Source of the DNA: CAVQJU01 sp963755195
Lineage (GTDB): Bacteria > Acidobacteriota > Vicinamibacteria > Vicinamibacterales > CAVVIG01
Length of the DNA stretch: 64,000 nt
NCBI GenBank assembly: GCA_963755195.1
Contig: CAVWIZ010000006.1
Location: 806,001 to 870,000 of the forward strand
Direction of reading: 5' to 3'
The notes under the pieces are model-generated. The model saw only the letters and a program-made list of their open reading frames with translations, searched no databases and was not told where the DNA came from. The position numbers were made by a program, and so were the translations under genes. Positions 8,944 to 16,232 of the stretch are shown here, in pieces (positions within the stretch are counted from its first letter, which is position 1; each line of letters starts with the position of its first letter).

Positions 8944-9484
8944 ATGGTTCTGCGATCAAGGTTGACGCGTGTGCTGGCGGCGGTCGTCCTCGCCGGCCTT
9001 CCCGCCTGTGCGGCCGCCCCACTCGACAAGCGGATTGAAGGCGGACCGGTGGATGCGGGCGCCGGGTCTCTGACACAAGCCAGAAGATTCCTCGAGGGAC
9101 GATGGTCGCTGCAGTCCTTCGAAGTCCGCTCGCCAGGAAAGCCCCTCGTCCAGCTGAAGGGGTCGGGCACGCTGACCTACGACGAATTCAGCAACCTCAC
9201 CATAGAAATCCGCGCCGATCGCGCGTCGTCGGATCTGCTCAGAGCATCGGGCATCGACATCCGCGACGACGGCCTCATCTCGTCCAGCGGCCGGACGGCC
9301 GTGGACATGCCGAATCGGACGCTCACGTACGTCATCCAGGGCCAGCCGGCTGCTGGCCGTGGTCCGCTGGCGCTGAACCGTCCCCGCCATTGGCAGGTTG
9401 AGGGTGATGTGCTGACGACTGACGACGAAGGACGACGCCGGCAATGCGATGTCGGTTTCCGTGTGGAAGAAGGTCGTGCCTTGA
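8944..9484 (+). pseudogene. Lipocalin-like lipoprotein, one frameshift
   Basis: Starts at ATG 8944 with a lipoprotein signal ('LAAVVLAGLPACAAA', lipobox Cys). The body reads 'RFLEGRWSLQSFEV', 'LKGSGTLTYDEFSNLTIEIR' and 'RTLTYVIQGQ', like lipocalin-type small barrels. In the opening frame the end becomes arginine-rich nonsense. Shifting one base near 9425 gives 'DDAGNAMSVSVWKKVVP' and a stop at 9482-9484, the kind of ending this fold has. One-base indel inferred. Confidence 0.6.
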
Positions 9485-9498
9485 GAGGAGGCTCTCCC

Positions 9499-10069
9499 GT
9501 GCGCGCTCTGTCTCTCACCGTGATCGGTCTCTATCTCTGCGCCGCCGTACCAGCTCGTTGCCCAACAGGCCCCAAGCGCCGGAGCGCCTGAGACGTTCAG
9601 CGCGAAGGGGCAGGCCGAGAACGCCGCGGGCGCTTCCGTGTCGGCGCCGATTCAGATTCACCTCGAGCGCTATACACCAGACTTCGACCGCACCGCCGTC
9701 CAGGAGGCGCTGAGGGTCGGCGGATATCCTGGATTCGTCCCGGCGCTCAGGAAAGCGCCCGATGTGGGATACGTGGAACTGCTCGGCCGGAGATCCACGA
9801 TTCGATGGGCGCGGCAAACCCCATCCGGCACTGGCCGGACGATCGTCGTCGTCACCGACAAGCCGGTGGCTTTCATCGGCGGGCAGGGAGGCACGAAGTC
9901 GCGCGCCGGCTACGAAGTGGCGGTGATCCAGTTGAAGGTTGACGGCAGCGGGAGCGGCACCGGAACGATGGCGGCGGCCGCGCGCGTCAAGCCGGGCGGT
10001 GAAGCCGGCGTCCAGATTGACGACTACGCCGAGGTGCCGGTTACGCTGGTCGGTGTTACACGCAAGTAG
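9499..10069 (+). pseudogene. Exported protein of unknown function, one frameshift
   Basis: GTG 9499 follows a GAGGAGG-type site and starts a signal peptide ('RALSLTVIGLYLCAA'). Near 9547 one extra base breaks the frame. Read on in the next frame, the protein continues 'YQLVAQQAPSAGAPETF', then 'IQIHLERYTPDFDR' and 'YVELLGRRSTIRWA', and ends in 'EVPVTLVGVTRK' at 10069. It is a mature domain of about 170 residues; I do not recognise a family. It lies 14 bp after the lipocalin-like gene, and both carry one-base shifts. Confidence 0.55.
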
Positions 10070-10078
10070 CCGAGCTCA

Positions 10079-10096
10079 TGTGCCGATTCTGCATAG
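10079..10096 (+). promoter_or_regulatory. Conserved GTGCCGATTCTGCATAG element, copy 4
   Basis: TGCCGATTCTGCATAG at 10081-10096, 114 bp before the gene at 10210. The bases at the -24 position are TG, so the sigma-54 GG is imperfect. The CTACGG box 27 bases downstream is shared with copy 3. Confidence 0.4.
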
Positions 10097-10209
10097 TCGC
10101 CGCGGCTGCGCGGGCGGTACCATCTACGGTTGGCTACTCGACATGTCGTTGGTTGTGGCCTGACGCCGGGTAAAGCGCCGGGTAAAGAAAGATAGTAGGA
10201 GGAGGACGT

Positions 10210-10761
10210 ATGAAACGACTGATGTGCGCGGCGTTGGCGGCGGCCTGTGTGTGGCCATTCGCCGGCACGGCGATGGCTCAAGTCAAGACGCTCACGGGCG
10301 AGACGAAGACGGTCACCGCCACCGTCGAGGCGATCGAGCGGAGTACACGCTCGGTCACGCTCAAAGAGCAGAATGGTGAGTACACCGAAATCAGCGTGCC
10401 GACCGACGTGAAGCGCTTCGACACATTGAAGGTCGGCGACAAGATCACCGCGAAGTACTACGAAAACATCGTGCTGCGCCTGAAGGCGCCGGGCGAGAAG
10501 GCGAAGGACACCGACAGCGCGGCTCTTACGCCTGGCACCGGCGCGAAGGTCGGGGGCACGGCCGCCCTCCAGCGCACCATCACGGCGACGATCACCAATA
10601 TCGATCCCAAGGTGCCGTCGATCTCTTTCAGCGGACCGAACGGCTGGAAGTACAGCTCGCGCGTCGAAGACAAAGAGGCGCTCAAGAAGGTCAAGGTCGG
10701 CGATCGCCTCGACATCACGTGGACGATGGCGGTGCTGATCTCCGCCGACGCTCCCAAGTAG
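10210..10761 (+). CDS. Exported protein of unknown function
   Basis: A 183-residue protein with a clear signal peptide ('LAAACVWPFAGTAMAQ') and an AGGAGG site just before the ATG. The mature part consists of two similar halves of beta character: 'ETKTVTATVEAIERSTRSVT' with 'FDTLKVGDKITAKYYENI', and 'RTITATITNIDPKVPSISF' with 'LKKVKVGDRLDITWTMAV'. This internal duplication of a small barrel-like unit is visible by eye and is common in exported Acidobacteriota and proteobacterial proteins of unknown function. It is followed after 7 bp by the DUF4136 gene. Confidence 0.7.
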   Translation: MKRLMCAALAAACVWPFAGTAMAQVKTLTGETKTVTATVEAIERSTRSVTLKEQNGEYTEISVPTDVKRFDTLKVGDKITAKYYENIVLRLKAPGEKAKDTDSAALTPGTGAKVGGTAALQRTITATITNIDPKVPSISFSGPNGWKYSSRVEDKEALKKVKVGDRLDITWTMAVLISADAPK

Positions 10762-10768
10762 GGCTCGA

Positions 10769-11380
10769 ATGACGCGAGGTTCCGCGAAGACGACGGCGAT
10801 TGCCCTGTGCACCCTGGCAACGATCTGGCTGTGCGCCGTCGTCGTCGTGCAGGGCGCGAAAATCAAGACGCGCGCGGAAGCTGATCCGAAGTTCAGCTTC
10901 CGCGACGTCAAGACGTGGGCGTGGCATCCCTCCGGCACCGGCGAGGTCATCGTGGCGCGGTCGTCCAAAGACGATCCCGCGCCGGTCAAGAAGCTCGTGG
11001 ACCCGATGATCACGGCCGCGGTGGCGCGCGAGCTGGGTCTCGTCGGGTTGATGCCGGCGGCGGCCGGACAACAACCGGAGATCACGGTCCACTACTACCT
11101 GCTCGTGACGGTCGGGATGAACGCGCAGGTGATGGGGCAATTCCTGCCGGCCGTGCCTTTATGGGGCGTGCCCCCCTTTGCGGGTGGGACTTCGTCCCTC
11201 GACATCATCACGCGCGGCTCTCTGGTGCTCGACGCTTCCTCGCCGTCGCTCGGCCGAGTGGTCTGGCGCGGCGTCTCGCAGACGGACGTCGACGAGAGCC
11301 GGTCCGACGCCGAACGCGAGGCGATCATTCGCGATGCCGTCCACGACCTCGTCAAGCGACTGCCGCTGAAGAAGAAGTAG
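10769..11380 (+). CDS. DUF4136 domain protein, exported
   Basis: A 203-residue protein with an N-terminal hydrophobic segment. The DUF4136 hallmark 'FSFRDVKTWAW' opens the mature part. It is followed by 'DPMITAAVARELGLVGL', 'ITVHYYLLVTVG', 'SLVLDASSPSLGRVVWRG', and an end of the type 'IRDAVHDLVKRLPLKKK'. The family is common in Gram-negative envelopes and often lipoprotein-anchored; its function is unknown. It lies between the exported duplicated protein and the transglycosylase gene with gaps of only 7 and 10 bp, so an operon is likely. Confidence 0.85.
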   Translation: MTRGSAKTTAIALCTLATIWLCAVVVVQGAKIKTRAEADPKFSFRDVKTWAWHPSGTGEVIVARSSKDDPAPVKKLVDPMITAAVARELGLVGLMPAAAGQQPEITVHYYLLVTVGMNAQVMGQFLPAVPLWGVPPFAGGTSSLDIITRGSLVLDASSPSLGRVVWRGVSQTDVDESRSDAEREAIIRDAVHDLVKRLPLKKK

Positions 11381-11390
11381 GGACATCACG

Positions 11391-12893
11391 ATGCACTGGG
11401 CTACCCGCCGGCGGTTTCTGACGCCATTCGAATTGTGCCTGCTCGCGCTGATGGCCGCGGCCGTCTCGCCCGTGAGCGCGCAGAGCGCCAAGAAGCCGCC
11501 GACCACGCCGAAACCCCCAGCGACCGCCACACGAGCAAATCCCATTGCCACTCAGAAATGGATAGGCGACTTTGATGGCATGGCGAAGCGTCGCGTGATC
11601 CGGATTCTCACGCCGTACAGCAAGACGGGCTATTTCATCGACAAGGGCGTCCAGAGGGGCGTGGTGTACGACGCGGGCGTCAAGCTCGAAACCGAGCTCA
11701 ACACGAAGCTGAAGACCAAGCCGGCGACCAAGATCCACGTGGTCTTTCTGCCGACGTCGCGGGACGACCTGCAGCAGGCCCTGGTCGAGGGGCGTGGGGA
11801 CATCGTCGCTGCCAACGTCACCGTCACGCCGGAGCGGGCGAAGGTGGTGGATTTCGCAGTCCCGGGAAAGACCGACGTGCGCGAGATTGTCGTCACCGGT
11901 CCCGGCGCACCTGTGATCAACACGGTTGACGATCTGAGCGGCAAGGCCGTCCACGTCCGCGACAGGAGCGTTCAGTTCGAGAGCCTGACGGCGTTGAACG
12001 CGAGCCTCAAGCAGAAGGGCAAAGCCCCGGTCGTCATCAAGACGGTTCCGCTGTCGCTTGAAGACGAAGACATCCTCGAGATGGTCAACGCCGGATTGCT
12101 GAAGGCGACCGTCGTCGACGATTACATTGGCGAATTCTGGAAGCAGGTGCTGCCGAACCTGACGCTTCGCCCGACCGTGAGCGTCCGTGAGAACGCCGCA
12201 ATCGCGTGGGCCGCCCGGAAGGGCAGCCCGAAGCTCATGGCGGTGTTGAACCCGTTCATCACAGCGAACAAGCAGGGCACGCTGTTCGGCAACCAGCTCC
12301 TTCAGAAATACCTGAAGAGCGCGAAGTTCGTGAAAAACGCGACCGCCTCGGAGGAGCTGCGGAAGTTTCAGGCCGTCGTCGAATTGTTCAAGAGGTATGG
12401 CGGTCAGTACAACCTCGACTATCTGCTGATGATGGCGCAGGGATTTCAGGAGTCGGGGCTCAATCAGGACGCGAAGAGTCATGTGGGCGCGATCGGGGTC
12501 ATGCAGGTGATGCCCGCAACGGGTAAGGAGTTGAAAGTCGGCGACATCACCCAGATCGACGCGAACATCAACGCCGGCGTGAAATACATCCGGTTCATGA
12601 TCGACCAGCAGTTCGCCAACGAGCCGATCGACACGCTCAACAAGGGCCTGTTTGCGTTCGCGGCGTACAACTGTGGCCCCGGCCGTCTGCGCTCCCTTCG
12701 CAGGGAAGCCGCGACCAAGGGGTTGAACCCGAACGTCTGGTTCAACAACGTGGAGCGAATCGCCGGTCAGCGCGTCGGGCGTGAGACCGTGCAGTACGTG
12801 AGCAATATCTACAAGTACTACGTGGCCTACTCGCTGATGCAGCAGGAGCAAGAGGAAAAAGCCAAAGTGCGCCAGGGCGTCGCTGGAAATTAG
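11391..12893 (+). CDS. mltF: MltF-like lytic transglycosylase with solute-binding domain
   Basis: A 500-residue exported protein. After the signal peptide ('LMAAAVSPVSAQ') comes a family-3 periplasmic solute-binding domain at about 62-310 ('VIRILTPYSKTGYFIDKG', 'VEGRGDIVAANVTVTPERA'). A transglycosylase SLT domain follows at about 340-490. The catalytic Glu lies in 'AQGFQESGLNQDA', followed by 'GVMQVMPATGKEL' and 'AAYNCGPGRL'. This order is that of E. coli MltF, which cleaves peptidoglycan glycan strands with anhydro-muramyl ends. It lacks an obvious lipobox. It is the last gene of the plus-strand envelope run. Confidence 0.85.
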   Translation: MHWATRRRFLTPFELCLLALMAAAVSPVSAQSAKKPPTTPKPPATATRANPIATQKWIGDFDGMAKRRVIRILTPYSKTGYFIDKGVQRGVVYDAGVKLETELNTKLKTKPATKIHVVFLPTSRDDLQQALVEGRGDIVAANVTVTPERAKVVDFAVPGKTDVREIVVTGPGAPVINTVDDLSGKAVHVRDRSVQFESLTALNASLKQKGKAPVVIKTVPLSLEDEDILEMVNAGLLKATVVDDYIGEFWKQVLPNLTLRPTVSVRENAAIAWAARKGSPKLMAVLNPFITANKQGTLFGNQLLQKYLKSAKFVKNATASEELRKFQAVVELFKRYGGQYNLDYLLMMAQGFQESGLNQDAKSHVGAIGVMQVMPATGKELKVGDITQIDANINAGVKYIRFMIDQQFANEPIDTLNKGLFAFAAYNCGPGRLRSLRREAATKGLNPNVWFNNVERIAGQRVGRETVQYVSNIYKYYVAYSLMQQEQEEKAKVRQGVAGN

Positions 12894-12919
12894 CCCCGAC
12901 GCCGAACCTGCCCACCCGC

Positions 12920-13621
12920 TCAGTCGGGCGACATCCCCGGAGCCTCGAGCAGTTTGTAGCCGAACTGCTTCACGGTTACCAGCGCCTTCGACAGCAGCGG
13001 AAGTTTCTCGCGAAGGCGCCTCACGTGCACGTCCACGGTTCGCGTGCCGCCCGTATAGCGGTAGCCCCAGACATCGGTGAGCAGGAGGTCGCGCGACAGC
13101 ACCCGTCCGCGGTGCTGCAGCAGATACTCGAGGAGCAGAAACTCCTTCGCGGTGAGCGCAATCTCGACGCCGGCGACCGACACGGTGTGTTGCTCGGAGT
13201 CGACGGCAATCGGTCCGTAGGTGACGGTCCGGCCGGGAAGCGGCGCCACGCGTTTCGCGCGGCGCAGCAGCGCGCGAACCCGCGCCACGAGCTCGTTCGG
13301 ACTGAAGGGCTTCGCGAGATAGTCGTCGGCGCCGAGCTCCAGCCCGACGATGCGATCCGATTCTTCGGCGCGCGCCGTCAGCATGATGATCGGGATGGCG
13401 GCGGTCGTCTCGTTCGAGCGCGCGACGCGGCAGATCTCGAGGCCGTCCACTTGAGGCAGCATCAGGTCGAGGATCAGCAGATCGGGCGGCCGCGCCGCAA
13501 GGACGGCAAGGGCGTCGCGTCCGCTCGTCAGCACCTCGGTCGAAAACCCCGCCTTGTCGAGGTAGTGCACGACGAGCTTCGCGATGTCCGGATCGTCCTC
13601 GACCACGAGCACACGCGTCAC
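12920..13621 (-). CDS. OmpR/PhoB-family response regulator
   Basis: A 233-residue protein. The receiver domain has 'VVEDDPDIAKLV', the phospho-acceptor Asp52 in 'LILDLMLPQVDG', Thr in 'IIMLTARAEESD' and Lys in 'DDYLAKPFSPNEL'. The winged-helix DNA-binding domain spans about 130-228 ('LTAKEFLLLEYLLQHRGRVL', 'DVHVRRLREKL'). No kinase gene adjoins it, so it is an orphan in this window. It is divergent from the DsbD N-domain gene across a repeat-rich 90-bp spacer containing a 9-bp hairpin. Confidence 0.93.
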   Translation of the reverse strand: MTRVLVVEDDPDIAKLVVHYLDKAGFSTEVLTSGRDALAVLAARPPDLLILDLMLPQVDGLEICRVARSNETTAAIPIIMLTARAEESDRIVGLELGADDYLAKPFSPNELVARVRALLRRAKRVAPLPGRTVTYGPIAVDSEQHTVSVAGVEIALTAKEFLLLEYLLQHRGRVLSRDLLLTDVWGYRYTGGTRTVDVHVRRLREKLPLLSKALVTVKQFGYKLLEAPGMSPD

Positions 13622-13638
13622 GACGACATTCTAGTAGA

Positions 13639-13700
13639 GGTTAGAGGCCCTAACCTCTAACCCCTAGCCCCCAGGCCCTAGCCCCCAGGCCCTAGCCCCT
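13639..13700. repeat. Hairpin plus CCCTAGCCCCCAGG tandem repeat
   Basis: GGTTAGAGG (13639-13647) and CCTCTAACC (13654-13662) form a 9-bp stem with a 6-base loop. Next to it CCCTAGCCCCCAGG is repeated about two and a half times. It occupies the divergent promoter region of the PhoB-like regulator and the DsbD N-domain gene. Confidence 0.7.
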
Positions 13701-13701
13701 A

Positions 13702-13707
13702 TATGAT
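13702..13707 (+). promoter_or_regulatory. -10 box close to a GTG start (possible leaderless mRNA)
   Basis: TATGAT ends six bases before the GTG at 13714, so transcription would begin at or near the start codon. No Shine-Dalgarno sequence is seen. A -35 box would fall in the repeat and is not obvious. Confidence 0.35.
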
Positions 13708-13713
13708 CCCTCG

Positions 13714-14160
13714 GTGCCCCTTCTTGCCGTTCTCGTCGCCCTGCTCGCCGCGGCGACGCCGCATCTGCGGATGGCGACGAGCGCGAGCGCGGCCGAAGCG
13801 ACGCGGGGGGCGACCGTCAGGCTCTTCGTCGACGTGATTCCCGATCCGAAGGTGCACGTCTACGCGCCCGGCGCCAAAGACTATCTTCCGATCGCACTGG
13901 CGCTCACGCCGCCCGCGGGCGTCACGGTCGGCAAGCTCGCGTATCCAAAGTCGCAGGACCTGTACTTCGAGCCGCTGAACGAGCACGTGCCGGTGTACCA
14001 GACGCCGTTCCGGCTCGAGCAAGCAATTAGACTGAGCCCGTCGCTCAAGGTCGGGCAGAAGGTGACCGTGACGGGCGTGCTGAACTACCAGGCCTGCGAC
14101 GATGTAATTTGTTTCAAGCCGGTGTCGGTGCCGGTCAGTTGGACAGTAACCGTGAAGTGA
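13714..14160 (+). CDS. DsbD N-terminal-domain-like exported protein
   Basis: A 148-residue exported protein. After a short signal segment it shows the immunoglobulin-like layout of the DsbD alpha domain: 'GATVRLFVDVIPDPKVHVYA', 'AKDYLPIALAL', 'YPKSQDLYFEPLNEHVPVYQ', and the redox motif 'NYQACDDVICFKP'. The last has the two Cys that pass electrons in DsbD. The membrane beta and thioredoxin gamma domains are absent, so it is a free-standing periplasmic version. The end overlaps the end of the convergent nickel permease gene by 26 bp. Confidence 0.75.
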   Translation: MPLLAVLVALLAAATPHLRMATSASAAEATRGATVRLFVDVIPDPKVHVYAPGAKDYLPIALALTPPAGVTVGKLAYPKSQDLYFEPLNEHVPVYQTPFRLEQAIRLSPSLKVGQKVTVTGVLNYQACDDVICFKPVSVPVSWTVTVK

Positions 14161-14845
14161 GCGGGTAGCCCCAGACGAGGCCCAGCGCGATCGACACGCA
14201 GCCGACGACGAGCGACATCGCCCGGACGAGCGTGCGGTTTGCTCCCATCCGTGCGAGCGGCCACCCGAGGAGTCCCGACAACGCGGCCATCCCCAGCGTC
14301 GATCCCAGTCCGAACAACGCCATGTAGGTAATCCTCGCCGTCGTGGACGTCAGCGTCGCGAGCACGAGCGCCGTCAGCGCGCCGCTGCCGGCAAGGCCGT
14401 GCACGGCGCCGACCAGGAGCGGCCGGCGGGCGAGCGTCCATCGTCCGACGTGGACGTGCGGCGTCGCACCAGGATGGTTGTGCACGAGGCGGCCGTGATG
14501 GTGTTCGTGCGCGGGGCCGATGCGACCCTGTCGCACGGCCAGGACGACGGCGCGAAGCCCGAGGCCGACGAGCATGATGGCGACGAACAGCTCGAACAGA
14601 TCCGACACGCGCGCCGGCATCTCCGCGCGCAGGACGACCAGCGCGGCGCCGACGGCCACGAGCGCCAGCGTGTGGCCGAGCCCCCAGAAAGCGCCGAGCA
14701 TCGCGGCGCGATAGCTGCTGCTCCGTTCGCCTGGCATGGATGTCACCAGCGTCGAGACGGCGGTCAGATGATCGGGCTCGAGCGCGTGGCGCATGCCGAG
14801 GAGCGACCCGAGCCCTGAGCTGGTGATGATCTCGAGTACTGGCAT
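14135..14845 (-). CDS. Nickel/cobalt permease of the UreH/NicO type
   Basis: A 236-residue, multi-span membrane protein. The first helix carries 'GMRHALEPDHLTAV', which is the RHA-x4-DH nickel-binding signature of NiCoT/UreH permeases. A His-rich loop at about 114-132 ('HEHHHGRLVHNHPG') probably gathers metal. The second half has 'GAVHGLAGSGALTALVL'. Six or so membrane helices are expected. No urease or hydrogenase genes are in the window, so the nickel enzyme served is unknown. It is divergent from the fluoride channel gene. Confidence 0.85.
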   Translation of the reverse strand: MPVLEIITSSGLGSLLGMRHALEPDHLTAVSTLVTSMPGERSSSYRAAMLGAFWGLGHTLALVAVGAALVVLRAEMPARVSDLFELFVAIMLVGLGLRAVVLAVRQGRIGPAHEHHHGRLVHNHPGATPHVHVGRWTLARRPLLVGAVHGLAGSGALTALVLATLTSTTARITYMALFGLGSTLGMAALSGLLGWPLARMGANRTLVRAMSLVVGCVSIALGLVWGYPLTSRLLSN

Positions 14846-14869
14846 AATGGCGGCCGCCGGTATTCTAGC

Positions 14870-15244
14870 GTGAATGTCCTGAATCTTCTGCTTGTTGCGG
14901 TTGGCGGCGCGCTCGGATCGGTGGCACGCTTCTTACTCACCGCCTTCGTCCTGCGTGTTTCCGGATCGCTCTTCCCGCTCGGCACCTTCGCCGTGAACCT
15001 CGTCGGTTGCATTGCCTTTGGCTTGATCGCCGGCGCGGCCGAGCATCGTCTCCCGCTGGCGCCGGGGACGCGGCTGTTCCTCCTGGTCGGCCTGCTCGGC
15101 GGCTTTACAACGTTTTCGTCCTACGCCTTCGAAAGCTTCGCGCTCGTCCGCGAGGGTCAGTTTCTCTGGGCGTCCATCAATATCGCCGGACAGGTGGTTG
15201 CCGGACTGGCGGGCGCGTGGGTGGGCTACGTTCTGGCTAGCTGA
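14870..15244 (+). CDS. crcB: Fluoride channel CrcB/Fluc
   Basis: A 124-residue four-helix protein, the normal length. Family motifs are 'VGGALGSVARFLLT', 'LGTFAVNLVGC' (with the conserved Asn) and 'GLLGGFTTFSSYAFES' (the pore Phe/Thr/Ser track). Fluc proteins form dual-topology dimers that export fluoride. The GTG start at 14870 leaves only 24 bp to the divergent permease gene, so there is no space for a fluoride riboswitch between them, and I see none. Confidence 0.95.
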   Translation: MNVLNLLLVAVGGALGSVARFLLTAFVLRVSGSLFPLGTFAVNLVGCIAFGLIAGAAEHRLPLAPGTRLFLLVGLLGGFTTFSSYAFESFALVREGQFLWASINIAGQVVAGLAGAWVGYVLAS

Positions 15245-15245
15245 C

Positions 15246-15313
15246 AGGGCTCAGGGCTCAGGGCTACGGGCAGATGTAAGCGGGAAAGCCCTCAGCACTT
15301 AGCCCTCAGCCCT
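15246..15313 (-). repeat. AGGGCT...AGCCCT repeat family, copy 1
   Basis: A 68-bp element rich in AGGGCT/AGCCCT, in inverse orientation to 45630-45690. The two align over their whole length, including the interior GTGCTGAGGGC and TTCCCGC. It spans the end of the DUF4440 gene and supplies its TAA stop. A fragment lies inside imuB at 19803. Confidence 0.75.
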
Positions 15314-16102
15314 GATCAGGCTCGTGTAGCGCAGGTGCAGTTTCCAGACGCCTTCCTGCTTCAGATACACCCAGCTCTGTCGCGTTGGGTTCGCTTCGTG
15401 GCCGCGCAGGTTCACGACGGCGACGTTGCCATACGCGGCAATCTTCACCTCGTCGACCACAGCAAGCGGTCCCTTCTGCCGGCGCGCGATCGTGTTCAGC
15501 CACGTGTCGCGGGTGATCGAATCGCCCGCGGTCGTCATGCGCAGCGATTTCTCGGTGGAGAACTCCTTGTAGCTGTCGGGGTCGGCGTTCGAGAACGCTT
15601 GCATCAGCGCCTCCTGCGAACGCCAGATCGATGCTTCCTCGCCGGTTGCTGGTTTGAATGGCTCGATGTGTGTGTTCGGCAACGGACCTGACGGCGGTGG
15701 CGCATTCGGACGATTACCGATCCACGTCGTCTGCGCCGTGACGATGGTCCAGGTGCCGTTGCGCCTGGTCCAGATGCGAAGCGCGAGGTCGAGGTCGGTT
15801 TCGCTCGATCCTTCGATGCCGGTCACGATGGCGGTGTCGTCGTGGACTTCGACCACGACATCGTTCATTCGCGCGTAACCGGGACTGGCCTTGAGCGCCC
15901 GGATCTGCTCGGTGGTTTCGTATTGGCCGAGTCTGGTAATGCCTCGATATCCTGCAGCGTAGAACTGCACCACTCCCTGCCCGGTACGCGCCGCCTCGAT
16001 GCGCTGATCCTCGACGCGCACGACGCTGCCGACGCGCGACTGCGCCGAGAGCCCAGCGAATGTGCCGAGCGCGACAGCGATGGCCACGAAACTCTTCGGC
16101 AC
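15299..16102 (-). CDS. Exported protein with two DUF4440/SnoaL-like domains
   Basis: A 267-residue exported protein with a signal peptide ending near 'LGTFAGLSAQS'. Two NTF2-like units follow. The first, at about 35-140, contains 'DDTAIVTGIEGSSETDLD' and 'WTRRNGTWTIVTAQTTWIG'. The second, at about 160-265, contains 'SQEALMQAFSNADPDSYKEF' and 'YLKQEGVWKLHLRYTSLI'. Such domains are non-enzymatic or small-ligand pockets. Its stop codon lies in a repeat element, and just upstream sits the array of five 22-bp repeats, which may control it. Confidence 0.75.
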   Translation of the reverse strand: MPKSFVAIAVALGTFAGLSAQSRVGSVVRVEDQRIEAARTGQGVVQFYAAGYRGITRLGQYETTEQIRALKASPGYARMNDVVVEVHDDTAIVTGIEGSSETDLDLALRIWTRRNGTWTIVTAQTTWIGNRPNAPPPSGPLPNTHIEPFKPATGEEASIWRSQEALMQAFSNADPDSYKEFSTEKSLRMTTAGDSITRDTWLNTIARRQKGPLAVVDEVKIAAYGNVAVVNLRGHEANPTRQSWVYLKQEGVWKLHLRYTSLIRAEG

Positions 16103-16118
16103 TTTAGGTAATAGGCCC

Positions 16119-16228
16119 GAGCACCTTACGTGATCGCAGCGAGCACTCTACGTGATCGCATCAAGCACCTTGTTTGATCGCATGGAGCACGTTGTTCGAT
16201 CGCGCTGAGCACCCTATCTGATCGTGCA
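16119..16228. repeat. Five head-to-tail 22-bp direct repeats
   Basis: Units at 16119, 16141, 16163, 16185 and 16207 are exactly 22 bp each, with consensus GAGCACCTTACKTGATCGCA plus two bases. GAGCAC and GATCG are almost invariant while the middle varies. There are no spacers. The array fills the gap between the MFS stop codon and the start region of the DUF4440 gene. A period of two helical turns puts every unit on the same face of the DNA, as in operator or iteron arrays. Confidence 0.85.
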
Positions 16229-16232
16229 GAGA

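Noticed and set aside
14846..14869. Fluoride riboswitch for crcB
   Set aside because: Only 24 bp separate the divergent starts and no crcB-motif RNA is recognisable.
16119..16228. CRISPR array
   Set aside because: The 22-bp units abut without spacers, differ from each other, and no cas genes are near.
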